NCBI RefSeq assembly: GCF_030816505.1
Contig: NZ_JAUSYB010000001.1
Coordinates: 1,054,001-1,118,000 of the forward strand
DNA from: Microbacterium sp. W4I20
Lineage (GTDB): Bacteria; Actinomycetota; Actinomycetes; Actinomycetales; Microbacteriaceae
DNA length: 64,000 nucleotides
Reading direction: 5' to 3'
The notes under the pieces are model-generated. The model searched no databases. It was not told the origin of the DNA and saw nothing but the letters and a program-made list of their open reading frames with translations. Below, piece by piece: positions 54,651 through 62,869 of this stretch. The translations under genes were made by a program, and so were the position numbers. Every line of letters starts with the position of its first letter. The first letter of the stretch is position 1.

Positions 54651-56033
54651 TCAGCTGAGCTCTCCACCCTCCAGGAGTTCGGTGACGAGGGCCGCGATCG
54701 CGGAGCGCTCGGAGCGCATCAGCGTCACGTGTCCGAAGAGATCGTGGTCCTTCAGGCTCTCGATCACGCTGGCGATGCCGTCGTGCCGTCCGACGCGCAG
54801 GTTGTCGCGCTGGCCGACGTCGTGGGTCAGGATCACCCGCGAATTCTGACCCATGCGGCTGAGCACGGTCAGCAGCACGTTGCGCTCCAGCGACTGGGCC
54901 TCGTCGACGATCACGAACGCGTCGTGCAGCGAGCGACCGCGGATGTGCGTGAGCGGAAGCACCTCCAGGAGCCCGCGCTCGATGACCTCTTCGACGACGT
55001 TGCCCGAGACGACCGAGCCGAGGGTGTCGAACACCGCCTGACCCCAGGGGCCCATCTTCTCGCCCTGGTCTCCGGGGAGGTACCCGAGCTCCTGCCCGCC
55101 CACGGCGAACAGCGGGCGGAAGACGATGATCTTCTTCTGCTGCTGCCGCTCGAGCACCGCCTCGAGGCCGGCGCACAGCGCGAGCGCCGACTTCCCGGTA
55201 CCGGCGCGCCCTCCGAGCGACACGATCCCGACCTCCTGATCGAGCAGCAGGTCGATGGCGATCCGCTGCTCCGCAGAGCGGCCGTGCATCCCGAAGATGT
55301 CCCGGTCGCCGCGCACCAGCCGGTATTCGCCGTCGCCGGTCACCCGCCCGAGGGCCGATCCGCGCTCCGAGTGGATGATGAGCCCGGTGTTGATCGGCAG
55401 TCCGCGGGCGTTCTCGCTGATCCCCACTTCACTCTCGTACAGATCGCTGATGTCGTCGCCGGAGAGGTCGAGGGTGGCGATCCCGGTCCACCCGGAGTCG
55501 ACGGCCTGCTCGGCGAGGTACTCCTCGGCCCGGATGCCGAGCGACGCGGCCTTCACGCGCATCGGCAGATCCTTCGAGACGATCGTCACGTCCTGGCCGT
55601 CTTGCGCCAGGTGCATCGCGACCGACAGGATGCGGGTGTCGTTGTCGCTCAGCCGGATGCCGGCGGGCAGCACGGACGAGTCCGTGTTCGCGAGTTCGAC
55701 GCGGAGCGTGCCGCCCTCACCGACCTCGACGGGGAAGTCGAGGCGGCCGTGCTCGACGCGCAGGTCGTCGAGGTGACGCAGCGCCTGTCGTGCGAAGTAG
55801 CCGATCTCGGGGTCGTGGCGCTTGCCCTCGAGCTCGGTGATCACGACGACCGGAAGCACAACCGAGTGCTCGGCGAAGCGGAAGAACGCCTGCGGATCGC
55901 TCAGCAGCACCGAGGTGTCGAGCACATAGGTGCGCAGGTCCTGATCCGGCTCGGCGGACGAAGCTCGCCTCGCGGTCTTACGGGTGGACTGCTGCGCGGT
56001 GCTGGTGGACTGCTGCGCTGTACGTGTGGTCAC
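54651..56033 (-). CDS. PhoH family protein with N-terminal PIN domain
   Basis: 460 aa (YlaK/PhoH2 type). A PIN RNase domain (about 30-165: [35 protein letters not shown]) precedes the PhoH ATPase (about 235-460: [39 protein letters not shown]). Predicted RNA helicase-ribonuclease. The GTG start has GGGAG upstream; the longer frame is not needed. The N-terminus holds a small repeat, [12 protein letters not shown]. Confidence 0.92.
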   Translation of the reverse strand: MTTRTAQQSTSTAQQSTRKTARRASSAEPDQDLRTYVLDTSVLLSDPQAFFRFAEHSVVLPVVVITELEGKRHDPEIGYFARQALRHLDDLRVEHGRLDFPVEVGEGGTLRVELANTDSSVLPAGIRLSDNDTRILSVAMHLAQDGQDVTIVSKDLPMRVKAASLGIRAEEYLAEQAVDSGWTGIATLDLSGDDISDLYESEVGISENARGLPINTGLIIHSERGSALGRVTGDGEYRLVRGDRDIFGMHGRSAEQRIAIDLLLDQEVGIVSLGGRAGTGKSALALCAGLEAVLERQQQKKIIVFRPLFAVGGQELGYLPGDQGEKMGPWGQAVFDTLGSVVSGNVVEEVIERGLLEVLPLTHIRGRSLHDAFVIVDEAQSLERNVLLTVLSRMGQNSRVILTHDVGQRDNLRVGRHDGIASVIESLKDHDLFGHVTLMRSERSAIAALVTELLEGGELS

Positions 56034-56190
56034 GACCCACTCCCGACCCGGGAAATCCCGGCTATTCGAACGAGTCGACCAGGGGGTCACGAGTCGTCAA
56101 CCTGAGGCCGACCCGACCGGGCTCCTTGCCCGATGCCTTGAACGTACGACCGCTCGGGGTCTTAACCGTGGCTCGACACGCGGGCGATTA

Positions 56191-57321
56191 TTACGCGCTG
56201 ATGAATGTCTCGTTGCCGAACGACGCGAGCGCATCGTCGAGCAGCTGGAAGGTCGCGGCGTCCGTGCCGGCGTGCGCCGCGATCCGGACGGACGAGCCGC
56301 GCGCCGTGACCACCAGACCGGCGTTCGCGAGCGCCGCTGCGAGACGACCGGGTTCGTCCGGCGCCAGCGCGACGATACCCGCGCGTTCCCCCCGTGCCCG
56401 GGCGGAGCTCACCGCGATGCCGTGTCGGTCGGCGATCTCGAGCATCGTGTCGACGTGCTCCGCGATCCGCGCCTCGATGGCCGCGACCCCGGCGTCGCGC
56501 ACGTCGCGCACACCGATGGCGAGGCGCCCCGCGGCCAACGTGTCGGGCGAGCTCACCGTGAAGGCCCGGGCGGATGCCGCTGGTGCGGGCAGCTCGTCCA
56601 TGACGAGTCCTGTGGTCGTGGTGCCGGTGATCCCGGAGAGCACGGGCGCGATGCGTTCGCGGGCCCGTGGCGAGAACCAGGCGAACCCGCTGCCGCGACC
56701 GGCGCGCAGCCATTTGTACCCGTGTCCGACGACCACGTCGGCCACGGTGTAATCCTCGTCCACGATGCCGAACGACTGCACCGCATCGACGATGAGCAGC
56801 CGATCCGGCCCGAGGAGTTCGCGGAGTGCGGCGAGGTCGGCGCGGTAGCCGGTCCGGAAGTCCACGTGACTGACGGCGAGAGCCGTGACATCGTCGTCGA
56901 GAGCCTCGGCGACGGCATCCGGTGTCACGCGCCCATCCGCCGGGCTGATCCAACGCGGTGTCAGGTCGCGGTCGGAGGCCGTCGATGCCCGCTCGAGGGT
57001 GAGGCTCACGCTGGGGAACTCCGCCGTGCCGGCGATCATGGCGCCGGTCAGACCGTAGAGGGCGTGCATGAGCCCCTGCGTGGAGGACGGCTGCAGAGTG
57101 ACGTCCTCGGCATGCCCGCCGAGCAGTTCACCGATGAGCTCCTGCGCCTGTCCGATGCGCTCGGCGACCAGCGAGAGCGACGACGGCCGACCGCTGCCGA
57201 GCAGGTCGGCATCCGCGAAGATCTCCTCGCGCACGGAAGGCGACAACGGTCCGAAGGATGCCCAGTTCAGGTAGCCGGGTTCGTTGTCGAACGTGCCGAC
57301 GTAGTCCTCGAAAGTGCTCAC
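56191..57321 (-). CDS. Class V aminotransferase-fold PLP enzyme
   Basis: 376 aa. Fold-type I PLP enzyme of the cysteine desulfurase/isopenicillin-N-epimerase group. Asp179 (LLIVDAVQSFG) should contact the pyridine nitrogen and Lys203 (VGHGYKWLRAGRGSG) should form the Schiff base. There is no C-terminal desulfurase Cys loop, so it is not a NifS. Reaction unknown. The GTG start has CACAAT at 6 nt and no ribosome-binding site. Confidence 0.85.
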   Translation of the reverse strand: MSTFEDYVGTFDNEPGYLNWASFGPLSPSVREEIFADADLLGSGRPSSLSLVAERIGQAQELIGELLGGHAEDVTLQPSSTQGLMHALYGLTGAMIAGTAEFPSVSLTLERASTASDRDLTPRWISPADGRVTPDAVAEALDDDVTALAVSHVDFRTGYRADLAALRELLGPDRLLIVDAVQSFGIVDEDYTVADVVVGHGYKWLRAGRGSGFAWFSPRARERIAPVLSGITGTTTTGLVMDELPAPAASARAFTVSSPDTLAAGRLAIGVRDVRDAGVAAIEARIAEHVDTMLEIADRHGIAVSSARARGERAGIVALAPDEPGRLAAALANAGLVVTARGSSVRIAAHAGTDAATFQLLDDALASFGNETFISA

Positions 57322-57345
57322 CGCGTCATTGTGGCACGCGCGCGG

Positions 57346-58128
57346 TCACCGTCCGAAGCGGCGGTCCCGATCGGCGAAATCGCGGATGGCACGCAGGAAG
57401 TCCACCTGGCGCAGATCGGGACCGAGCGCCTCGACGAAGTAGAACTCGCTGTGCGCGCTCTGCCACAGCAGGAAGTCGCTCAGCCGCTGCTCGCCGCTCG
57501 TGCGGATGACGAGATCCGGGTCGGGCTGACCACCGGTGTAGAGGTGCTCGCCGATCATCTCGGGCGTGAGGTGGGCGGCGAGGTCTTCCATCGTGCCGCC
57601 GGAAGCCTCGTGCTTGGTGATGATGCTGCGCACGGCGTCGACGATCTCATGGCGCCCGCCGTAGCCGACGGCGAGGTTGACGTGCAAGCCGGTGTGCTCC
57701 TTCGTGCGCTTCTCCGCATCGGCGAGCACACGAGCCAGCTCGGGCGGCAGGATGTCGGCGCGCCCGACGTGCTGCACGCGCCAGTTGCCCTCTCGGGAGA
57801 GCGCCTCGGCGAGCTCCGCGATGATCTCGATCAGGTCGGCGAGCTCGCCGGAGTCGCGCTTGAGCAGGTTGTCGCTGGAGAGCAGGTAGAGCGACACGAC
57901 TCCGACGCCGAGCTCGTCGCACCAGCCGAGGAACTCGCGCATCTTCGCCGCTCCCGCCCGGTGTCCCTCCGCGGGCGTGGTGTAGCCGAGCTGCCGGGCC
58001 CACCGGCGGTTCCCGTCGATCATCATGGCGACATGGTGCGGAACGGTGGCCGGATCGAGGTGGCGTCGCAACCGGCTGGTGTAGAGCCGGTAGAGCGGCC
58101 CTCGCCCCTGGCTGTCGCGGGAAATCAC
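57346..58128 (-). CDS. uppS: Isoprenyl transferase (undecaprenyl diphosphate synthase type)
   Basis: Cis-prenyltransferase making polyprenyl diphosphate for cell-wall carriers, 260 aa. The catalytic Asp38 lies in MMIDGNRRWARQLG. Other conserved stretches are SLYLLSSDN, NLAVGYGGRHEIVDA, and PDPDLVIRTSGEQRLSDFLLWQ. The start is GTG with AAGGAG directly upstream and TAGCGT six bases before it (58135-58140). Whether the product is C50 or C55 cannot be told. Confidence 0.93.
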   Translation of the reverse strand: MISRDSQGRGPLYRLYTSRLRRHLDPATVPHHVAMMIDGNRRWARQLGYTTPAEGHRAGAAKMREFLGWCDELGVGVVSLYLLSSDNLLKRDSGELADLIEIIAELAEALSREGNWRVQHVGRADILPPELARVLADAEKRTKEHTGLHVNLAVGYGGRHEIVDAVRSIITKHEASGGTMEDLAAHLTPEMIGEHLYTGGQPDPDLVIRTSGEQRLSDFLLWQSAHSEFYFVEALGPDLRQVDFLRAIRDFADRDRRFGR

Positions 58129-58209
58129 CTCCTTACGCTACCGTGCTCGGGCCCGCGGCGGCGGTGCGGATGCTGAGGATAGGTGCGGTGCGCGGCATGG
58201 GCGGCGGCT

Positions 58210-58215
58210 TAGAGT
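58210..58215 (+). promoter_or_regulatory. Leaderless-type -10 box (TAGAGT) for the hemolysin-III gene
   Basis: TAGAGT, six bases, GTG; no ribosome-binding site. It diverges from the uppS box 70 nt away. Confidence 0.55.
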
Positions 58216-58221
58216 GAGCAC

Positions 58222-58950
58222 GTGAGCACTCCCGAGCCGTCCGACCCCGATCTCCCCCAGCTGCCGCTCCTCGAAGAGGCTGCGGACGATGCTGCAGTCG
58301 ACATCAAGCCGACCTGGCGCGGATGGATCCACGCGGGCATCTTCCCCGTCGCGATCGTCGTGGGCGTGGTGCTGATCCTGGTGGCGCAGGGCGGGGCGGC
58401 CAAGTGGGCGGCCGCCGTGTTCATGGCGAGTTCGCTGCTGCTCTTCGGCAACTCCGCGCTGTACCACCGCATCGACTGGAGCCCGCCGGTCAAGCTGCTC
58501 CTGAAGCGCATCGACCACGCCAACATCTTCCTGCTGATCGCGGGAACATACACGCCGCTGGCGGTCCTGGCCCTTCCGCCCGCGAAGGGCAGCCTGCTGC
58601 TCTCCCTGGTGTGGGGCGGAACCGTGGTCGGGATCCTGTTCCGCGTCTTCTGGATCCACGCACCGCGCTGGCTCTACGTCGCCCTCTACCTGCTGATGGG
58701 GTGGGCGGCGGTCATGTTCATGGCGGACCTGCTGGCGGCGAACGTGACCATGATGGTCCTCGTGATCGTCGGCGGCCTCCTCTACACGGGCGGCGCGATC
58801 GTCTATGCGATGAAGAAGCCCAACCCGTGGCCGGGACACTTCGGATTCCACGAGATCTTCCACGTCTGCACGGTCCTGGCGTTCCTCTGCCACTGGACCG
58901 CGTGCCTGCTCATCACGCTGGATCCGCTGGTGCCCTCACTGGGCGCGTGA
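58222..58950 (+). CDS. Hemolysin III / TrhA family membrane protein
   Basis: 242 aa with seven hydrophobic segments after a 30-residue tail. Family metal-site pattern: FGNSALYHRIDW, IDHANIFLLIAGTYTP and, near the C-terminus, HEIFHVCTVLAFLCHW. These PAQR-superfamily proteins modulate membrane lipid homeostasis; haemolysis is not established for most. Confidence 0.9.
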   Translation: MSTPEPSDPDLPQLPLLEEAADDAAVDIKPTWRGWIHAGIFPVAIVVGVVLILVAQGGAAKWAAAVFMASSLLLFGNSALYHRIDWSPPVKLLLKRIDHANIFLLIAGTYTPLAVLALPPAKGSLLLSLVWGGTVVGILFRVFWIHAPRWLYVALYLLMGWAAVMFMADLLAANVTMMVLVIVGGLLYTGGAIVYAMKKPNPWPGHFGFHEIFHVCTVLAFLCHWTACLLITLDPLVPSLGA

Positions 58951-58957
58951 CCCGCGC

Positions 58958-59242
58958 TCAGGTGGCGCGAGGGTCGTCGTCGCCCTCGCGGGTGATCGGC
59001 AGGTCGGCGTCGGTCTCGGTCGCCTCATCGGCGGCGCGGGCGGCCTCTTCGGCATCGAGCTCGTCGCGCACCTCTTCGCGGTACCGAACCCGACGGATGC
59101 GGCGGTTCATGTCCCAGATCAGGAGGATCACCGCGATCACCAGCAGGACGATCACCGCGAAGCCGACGAAGCCGGGAGTCACTGCCTCGGGAGCCACCGT
59201 CATGGAGGGCGTCGGCATCGGGGTCGCGGACAGAGCGAGCAT
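58958..59242 (-). CDS. Small single-span membrane protein
   Basis: 94 aa: short extracytoplasmic N-terminus, one span (GFVGFAVIVLLVIAVILLIW), then a charged cytoplasmic tail (RRIRRVRYREEVRDELDAEE). AAAGG lies 8 nt before the ATG. Function unknown. Confidence 0.75.
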   Translation of the reverse strand: MLALSATPMPTPSMTVAPEAVTPGFVGFAVIVLLVIAVILLIWDMNRRIRRVRYREEVRDELDAEEAARAADEATETDADLPITREGDDDPRAT

Positions 59243-59309
59243 GAATCGGCCTTTCGTACGCAGGTCGCATAACCTGGTATCACCAGCCTAACGACCGGAA
59301 GACCCACCC

Positions 59310-59696
59310 GTGACGACCGCACAAGAGCTCGACGACCGCTATGGCCGCACCCGACGGCGGCGCCTGCCATGGATCCTCGGCGGTTCTGTGGCGCTGCTCG
59401 TGGTCGCGGCCTTCGGCTGGATGATCGTCGACCAGTCGATGAACTCCGTGGATGCCGACGATCTCGGCTTCGACCTCGTCGACGAGCACACGGTCGACGT
59501 GCGCTTCCAGGTCACCGGAGTGCAGGGCAAGGACGTCGTCTGCATCATCGAGGCCCTCGACGAGGAGTTCGGCGTGGTCGGATGGAAGGTCATGGAGATC
59601 CCGGCGGGAGAAAGCCACTCGCAGGCGCTGTCGGCCTCCGTGCCCACCGTCGCCGAGGCCACCACAGGTTTGGTGAACACCTGCTGGGTCGCTTAG
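59310..59696 (+). CDS. DUF4307 domain protein
   Basis: 128 aa: N-terminal DDRYGRTRRRRLP, one span (WILGGSVALLVVAAFGWMIV), then an extracytoplasmic domain with two cysteines (DVVCIIEALDEEFGVVGWK, LVNTCWVA). This is the DUF4307 pattern, commonly found near greA in Actinobacteria. GTG start with GGAAGA upstream. Function unknown. Confidence 0.86.
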   Translation: MTTAQELDDRYGRTRRRRLPWILGGSVALLVVAAFGWMIVDQSMNSVDADDLGFDLVDEHTVDVRFQVTGVQGKDVVCIIEALDEEFGVVGWKVMEIPAGESHSQALSASVPTVAEATTGLVNTCWVA

Positions 59697-59713
59697 ACTC
59701 GAGGCAGACAGAC

Positions 59714-59740
59714 GACGCCCTGGCACCGTGCCGGGGCGTC
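59714..59740 (+). terminator. Hairpin between the DUF4307 gene and greA
   Basis: 13-bp stem with one G-T pair (GACGCCCTGGCAC and complement), a tight loop, then TT. 17 nt after the DUF4307 stop. Confidence 0.6.
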
Positions 59741-59793
59741 TTGGCATATCCCCGGCAGTGCGCCGGCGGGATCCCGAAAGAAGGAGCTTCGTC

Positions 59794-60282
59794 ATGTCCA
59801 CCGACGCTCAGGTTCCCTTCCTCACGCAGGAAGCGTATGACCGGCTCGTCGCCGAGCTGGAGCACCTGTCCACCACCGGTCGCGATGAGATCGCCAAGCG
59901 CATCGAGGCCGCCCGTGAAGAAGGCGACCTCAAGGAGAACGGCGGCTACCACGCCGCGAAGGACGAGCAGGGCAAGCAGGAAGCTCGCATCCGCACGCTC
60001 GAGAACCTCCTGAAGACCGCGAAGGTGGGCGAGGCTCCCGCCAGCCGCGGCATCGTCGAGCCCGGAACCGTCGTCACCGCGCTCGTCGCCGGCGGCGAAG
60101 AGGTCTTCCTCCTCGGCAGCCGTGAGATCGCCGCAGGCAGCGACCACGACGTCTACAGCGAGGCGAGCCCGCTGGGTCAGGCGATCCTGGGCCTCAAGGT
60201 CGGCGAGAAGTCCTCCTACGAGGCGCCCAACGGACGGTCGATCGCCGTCGAGATCGTGGACGTGCAGACCTATACGGGCTGA
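59794..60282 (+). CDS. greA: Transcription elongation factor GreA
   Basis: 162 aa. An N-terminal coiled coil (residues 5-80, with the catalytic acidic tip AAREEGDLKENGGYHAAKDEQ) and a C-terminal FKBP-like domain (EASPLGQAILGLKVGEKSSYEAPNG). It rescues backtracked RNA polymerase by stimulating transcript cleavage. AAGGAG lies 6-7 nt before the ATG. Confidence 0.96.
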   Translation: MSTDAQVPFLTQEAYDRLVAELEHLSTTGRDEIAKRIEAAREEGDLKENGGYHAAKDEQGKQEARIRTLENLLKTAKVGEAPASRGIVEPGTVVTALVAGGEEVFLLGSREIAAGSDHDVYSEASPLGQAILGLKVGEKSSYEAPNGRSIAVEIVDVQTYTG

Positions 60283-60299
60283 CACTCCGCACAGATGTC

Positions 60300-60336
60300 G
60301 AACGCCCCGGTCTCCTCTGCGGATGCCGGGGCGTTC
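60300..60336. terminator. Terminator between convergent greA and ilvA
   Basis: GAACGCCCCGG, 15-nt loop, CCGGGGCGTTC; an 11-bp perfect stem 17 nt after greA. Confidence 0.7.
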
Positions 60337-60377
60337 TCGCGTGCGCAGGACGAGTCCGGCGCCGGGTTGTCCGAGGG

Positions 60378-61607
60378 TCAGTCGGGCACGATGATCGGTG
60401 CGAAGCCCGCCTGGCGCAGCGTGTCGAGGGTGTGCTCGGAGTGCTCGGGTCCGCGCGTCTCCACGCTGAGCTCGAGGATGACGTCGCTGATCTGGAGGCC
60501 GTGGCCATGCCGGGTGTGCATGGCCTCGATGACGTTGGCGCCCGCGGCGGCGATGAGCTCCGACACCTGAGCGAGCTGACCGGGACGGTCGGGCAGCGGC
60601 ACGCGGATGGTGAGGTAGCGGCCGGAGGCGGCGAGCCCGTGCGACACGACGCGCTGCAGCAGCAGGGGATCGATGTTGCCGCCGGAGAGCACGGCCATCG
60701 TCGTGCCCGAGGCAGTCACCCTGCCGGCGAGGATCGCGGCGACACCGGCGGCGCCGGCAGGCTCGACGACGACCTTGGCCTGCTCGAGCAGGACGAGGAT
60801 CGCGCGGGCCAGGTCGTCGTCCGACACGGTCACGACCTCGTCGACGAACTCCCTGATGATCTCGAACGGGATGGCACCGGGACGCGCGACCAGGATGCCG
60901 TCGGCGATGGTCGGACGGGTCACGATGTCGACCGGCTCACCCGCCGCGAGCGACGGGGGCATGGCCGCGGCGTTCTCGGCCTGAACCCCGATGACCCGGA
61001 CCGTGCGACCGAGCTGGGCCGCGCGCGCCTTGACGGCGGCCGCGACACCGGCGATGAGGCCGCCGCCGCCGATCCCGAGCACGATGGTGTCGACCTCCGG
61101 GGCGTCCTCGAGGAGCTCGAGGCCGAGGGTCCCCTGGCCGATCACGACATCGCGATGGTCGAAGGGGTGGATCAGGACGGCACCCGTGCGCTCGGCGTAC
61201 TCCGCCGCCAGGTGGAGCGAGGTCGCCACAGTCTCGCCCTCCAGCACCACTTCGGCGCCGTAGCCGCGCGTCGCGAGCAGCTTGGGCACCGGCACGCCGA
61301 TCGGCATGAAGATCGTCGCGGTGATGCCGAGCGCCTGGGCAGCGAGAGCGACACCCTGCGCGTGGTTGCCTGCGGATGCCGCGACGACGCCGCGCGACCG
61401 CTCTTCGGCGCTGAGTCGGGAGAGGCGGTACGCGGCACCGCGGATCTTGAACGATCCGGTGCGCTGCAGGTTCTCCATCTTGAGCAGCACGGGCGATCCG
61501 AGCGCGTCGGAGAGTGCTCTCGAGGGAAGGGTGGGCGTGTGCGAGATCACCTCAGCCAGACTCTGAGCCGCGCGTTCGAACTCGGTCAGGCTGGGGACTT
61601 CGCTCAT
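60378..61607 (-). CDS. ilvA: Threonine ammonia-lyase with ACT domain
   Basis: 409 aa, converting threonine to 2-oxobutanoate. PLP lysine Lys54 (RTGSFKIRGA), the phosphate loop GIGGGGLIAG, and SGGNID near residue 312. A single C-terminal ACT domain (LTIRVPLPDRPGQLAQVSEL onward) identifies the short, IlvA/TdcB-intermediate class found in Actinobacteria. No IlvA-type double regulatory domain. Its start overlaps the upstream transporter stop as ATGA. Confidence 0.92.
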   Translation of the reverse strand: MSEVPSLTEFERAAQSLAEVISHTPTLPSRALSDALGSPVLLKMENLQRTGSFKIRGAAYRLSRLSAEERSRGVVAASAGNHAQGVALAAQALGITATIFMPIGVPVPKLLATRGYGAEVVLEGETVATSLHLAAEYAERTGAVLIHPFDHRDVVIGQGTLGLELLEDAPEVDTIVLGIGGGGLIAGVAAAVKARAAQLGRTVRVIGVQAENAAAMPPSLAAGEPVDIVTRPTIADGILVARPGAIPFEIIREFVDEVVTVSDDDLARAILVLLEQAKVVVEPAGAAGVAAILAGRVTASGTTMAVLSGGNIDPLLLQRVVSHGLAASGRYLTIRVPLPDRPGQLAQVSELIAAAGANVIEAMHTRHGHGLQISDVILELSVETRGPEHSEHTLDTLRQAGFAPIIVPD

Positions 61608-62800
61608 CGATTCCTCCGTCGTGCCTCACGCGGCACCGTGCTCCAGATCAGGTCTCCACTCGGGGCCGCGCCGGTGCGCCACGACCCCGAACTCAGCGTC
61701 ACCGCCGCGACGTTGATGAAGGCGGCCAGTGGTACCGCGAAGAGGGCTCCAGGGATGCCGGCGATCATGGCACCGCCGGCGACGACGAGCACCACGGCCA
61801 GCGGGTGCACCTTCACGGCGGAACCCATCATGATCGGCTGCAGGATATGGCCCTCGATCTGCTGGACGGCCAGCACGACTAGCAGCATCCAGAGTGCGAT
61901 CCAGGGTCCGTTGTAGACCAGCGCGAGGAACACCGCGACCGCACCGGTGACGACCGCACCGACGATCGGGATGAACGAGCCGAGGAACACCAGCACGGCC
62001 ACCGGCAGCGCCAGCGGCACCTGCAGGAGGAACGCGCCGAGGCCGATGCCGATCGCGTCGATCGTCGCGACGAAGAGCTGCGTCCGTGCGTAGTTGACGA
62101 TCGTGCGCCATCCGTTGCGGGCGGCGCCGTCGACGGCCGGGCGGGCGTTGCGCGGGAACAGCTTGACCGTCCAGCGCCAGATCCCGCCGCCGTCGGCCAG
62201 AAGGCAGATGAGGGCGAAGAAGGCGAGGAGCGCGCCGGTGAACACGTGGCCGACCGTGGAGCCGATGGCCAGTGCGCCGGACAGCAGTGCCTGCGTCTGC
62301 TCCTCGATCATGGCGAAGCCCTGGTCGATGTAGTCGGCGATCTGCTTGTCGGAGAGCTGCAGAGGGCCTTCGTGCAGCCAGACCTGGAAGTCGTCCAGAG
62401 CGGAGGTGGTGCTCGCCTGCACGGCCGGCAGCTCGAGCCGCACCTGCCAGATGACCAGCCAGACGAGCCCGGTGACGATGGCGGCAGTTCCCAGGAGCGA
62501 GATGGCGATGGCCGCCCAGCGCGGGAACCGGTGCCGCAGCATCCACTCGAACGCGGGCCACAGCAGCGCGGTGATGAGGATCGCGACCATCAGCGGGATG
62601 ACCAGCAGCTTCAGCAGCATGACCAGCCAGATGAACACCCCGATCGCCGCCGCGATGAGCAGCAGTCGCCACGCGTATGCGGCAGTGATGCGCAGTCGCG
62701 GTGGCACCGCCTCATCGGCGTCGGTCGTCACGATCCGGTCGATGGAGACCGGGCGCGGACGGAACAGGTCTCGCAGCCGGGGTCGCTGGTCCTCGCTCAT
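61604..62800 (-). CDS. AI-2E family transporter
   Basis: 398 aa, with about eight hydrophobic segments and the family pattern FLGSFIPIVGAVVTG followed by VQQIEGHILQPIMMGSAVKVHPLAV near the C-terminus. Members include TqsA (AI-2 export) and Na/H antiporters, so the substrate is open. The start has TAGACT exactly 6 nt upstream (62807-62812). It is first of a two-gene operon with ilvA. Confidence 0.9.
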   Translation of the reverse strand: MSEDQRPRLRDLFRPRPVSIDRIVTTDADEAVPPRLRITAAYAWRLLLIAAAIGVFIWLVMLLKLLVIPLMVAILITALLWPAFEWMLRHRFPRWAAIAISLLGTAAIVTGLVWLVIWQVRLELPAVQASTTSALDDFQVWLHEGPLQLSDKQIADYIDQGFAMIEEQTQALLSGALAIGSTVGHVFTGALLAFFALICLLADGGGIWRWTVKLFPRNARPAVDGAARNGWRTIVNYARTQLFVATIDAIGIGLGAFLLQVPLALPVAVLVFLGSFIPIVGAVVTGAVAVFLALVYNGPWIALWMLLVVLAVQQIEGHILQPIMMGSAVKVHPLAVVLVVAGGAMIAGIPGALFAVPLAAFINVAAVTLSSGSWRTGAAPSGDLIWSTVPREARRRNR

Positions 62801-62857
62801 CGCCCAAGTCTACGGCGACCGCAGGCGGGCTCACGACGAGATGTCCCCGGCCGGCGA

Positions 62858-62863
62858 TACGCT
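62858..62863 (+). promoter_or_regulatory. Leaderless-type -10 box (TACGCT) for the YcaQ-like gene
   Basis: TACGCT, six bases, GTG at 62870; no ribosome-binding site. It is back to back with the divergent transporter promoter. Confidence 0.5.
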
Positions 62864-62869
62864 GACGAC

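Noticed and set aside
55985..56030. AQQST repeat at the start of the PhoH gene as a functional repeat
   Set aside because: Only two short units in a disordered N-terminus; more likely simple-sequence drift.
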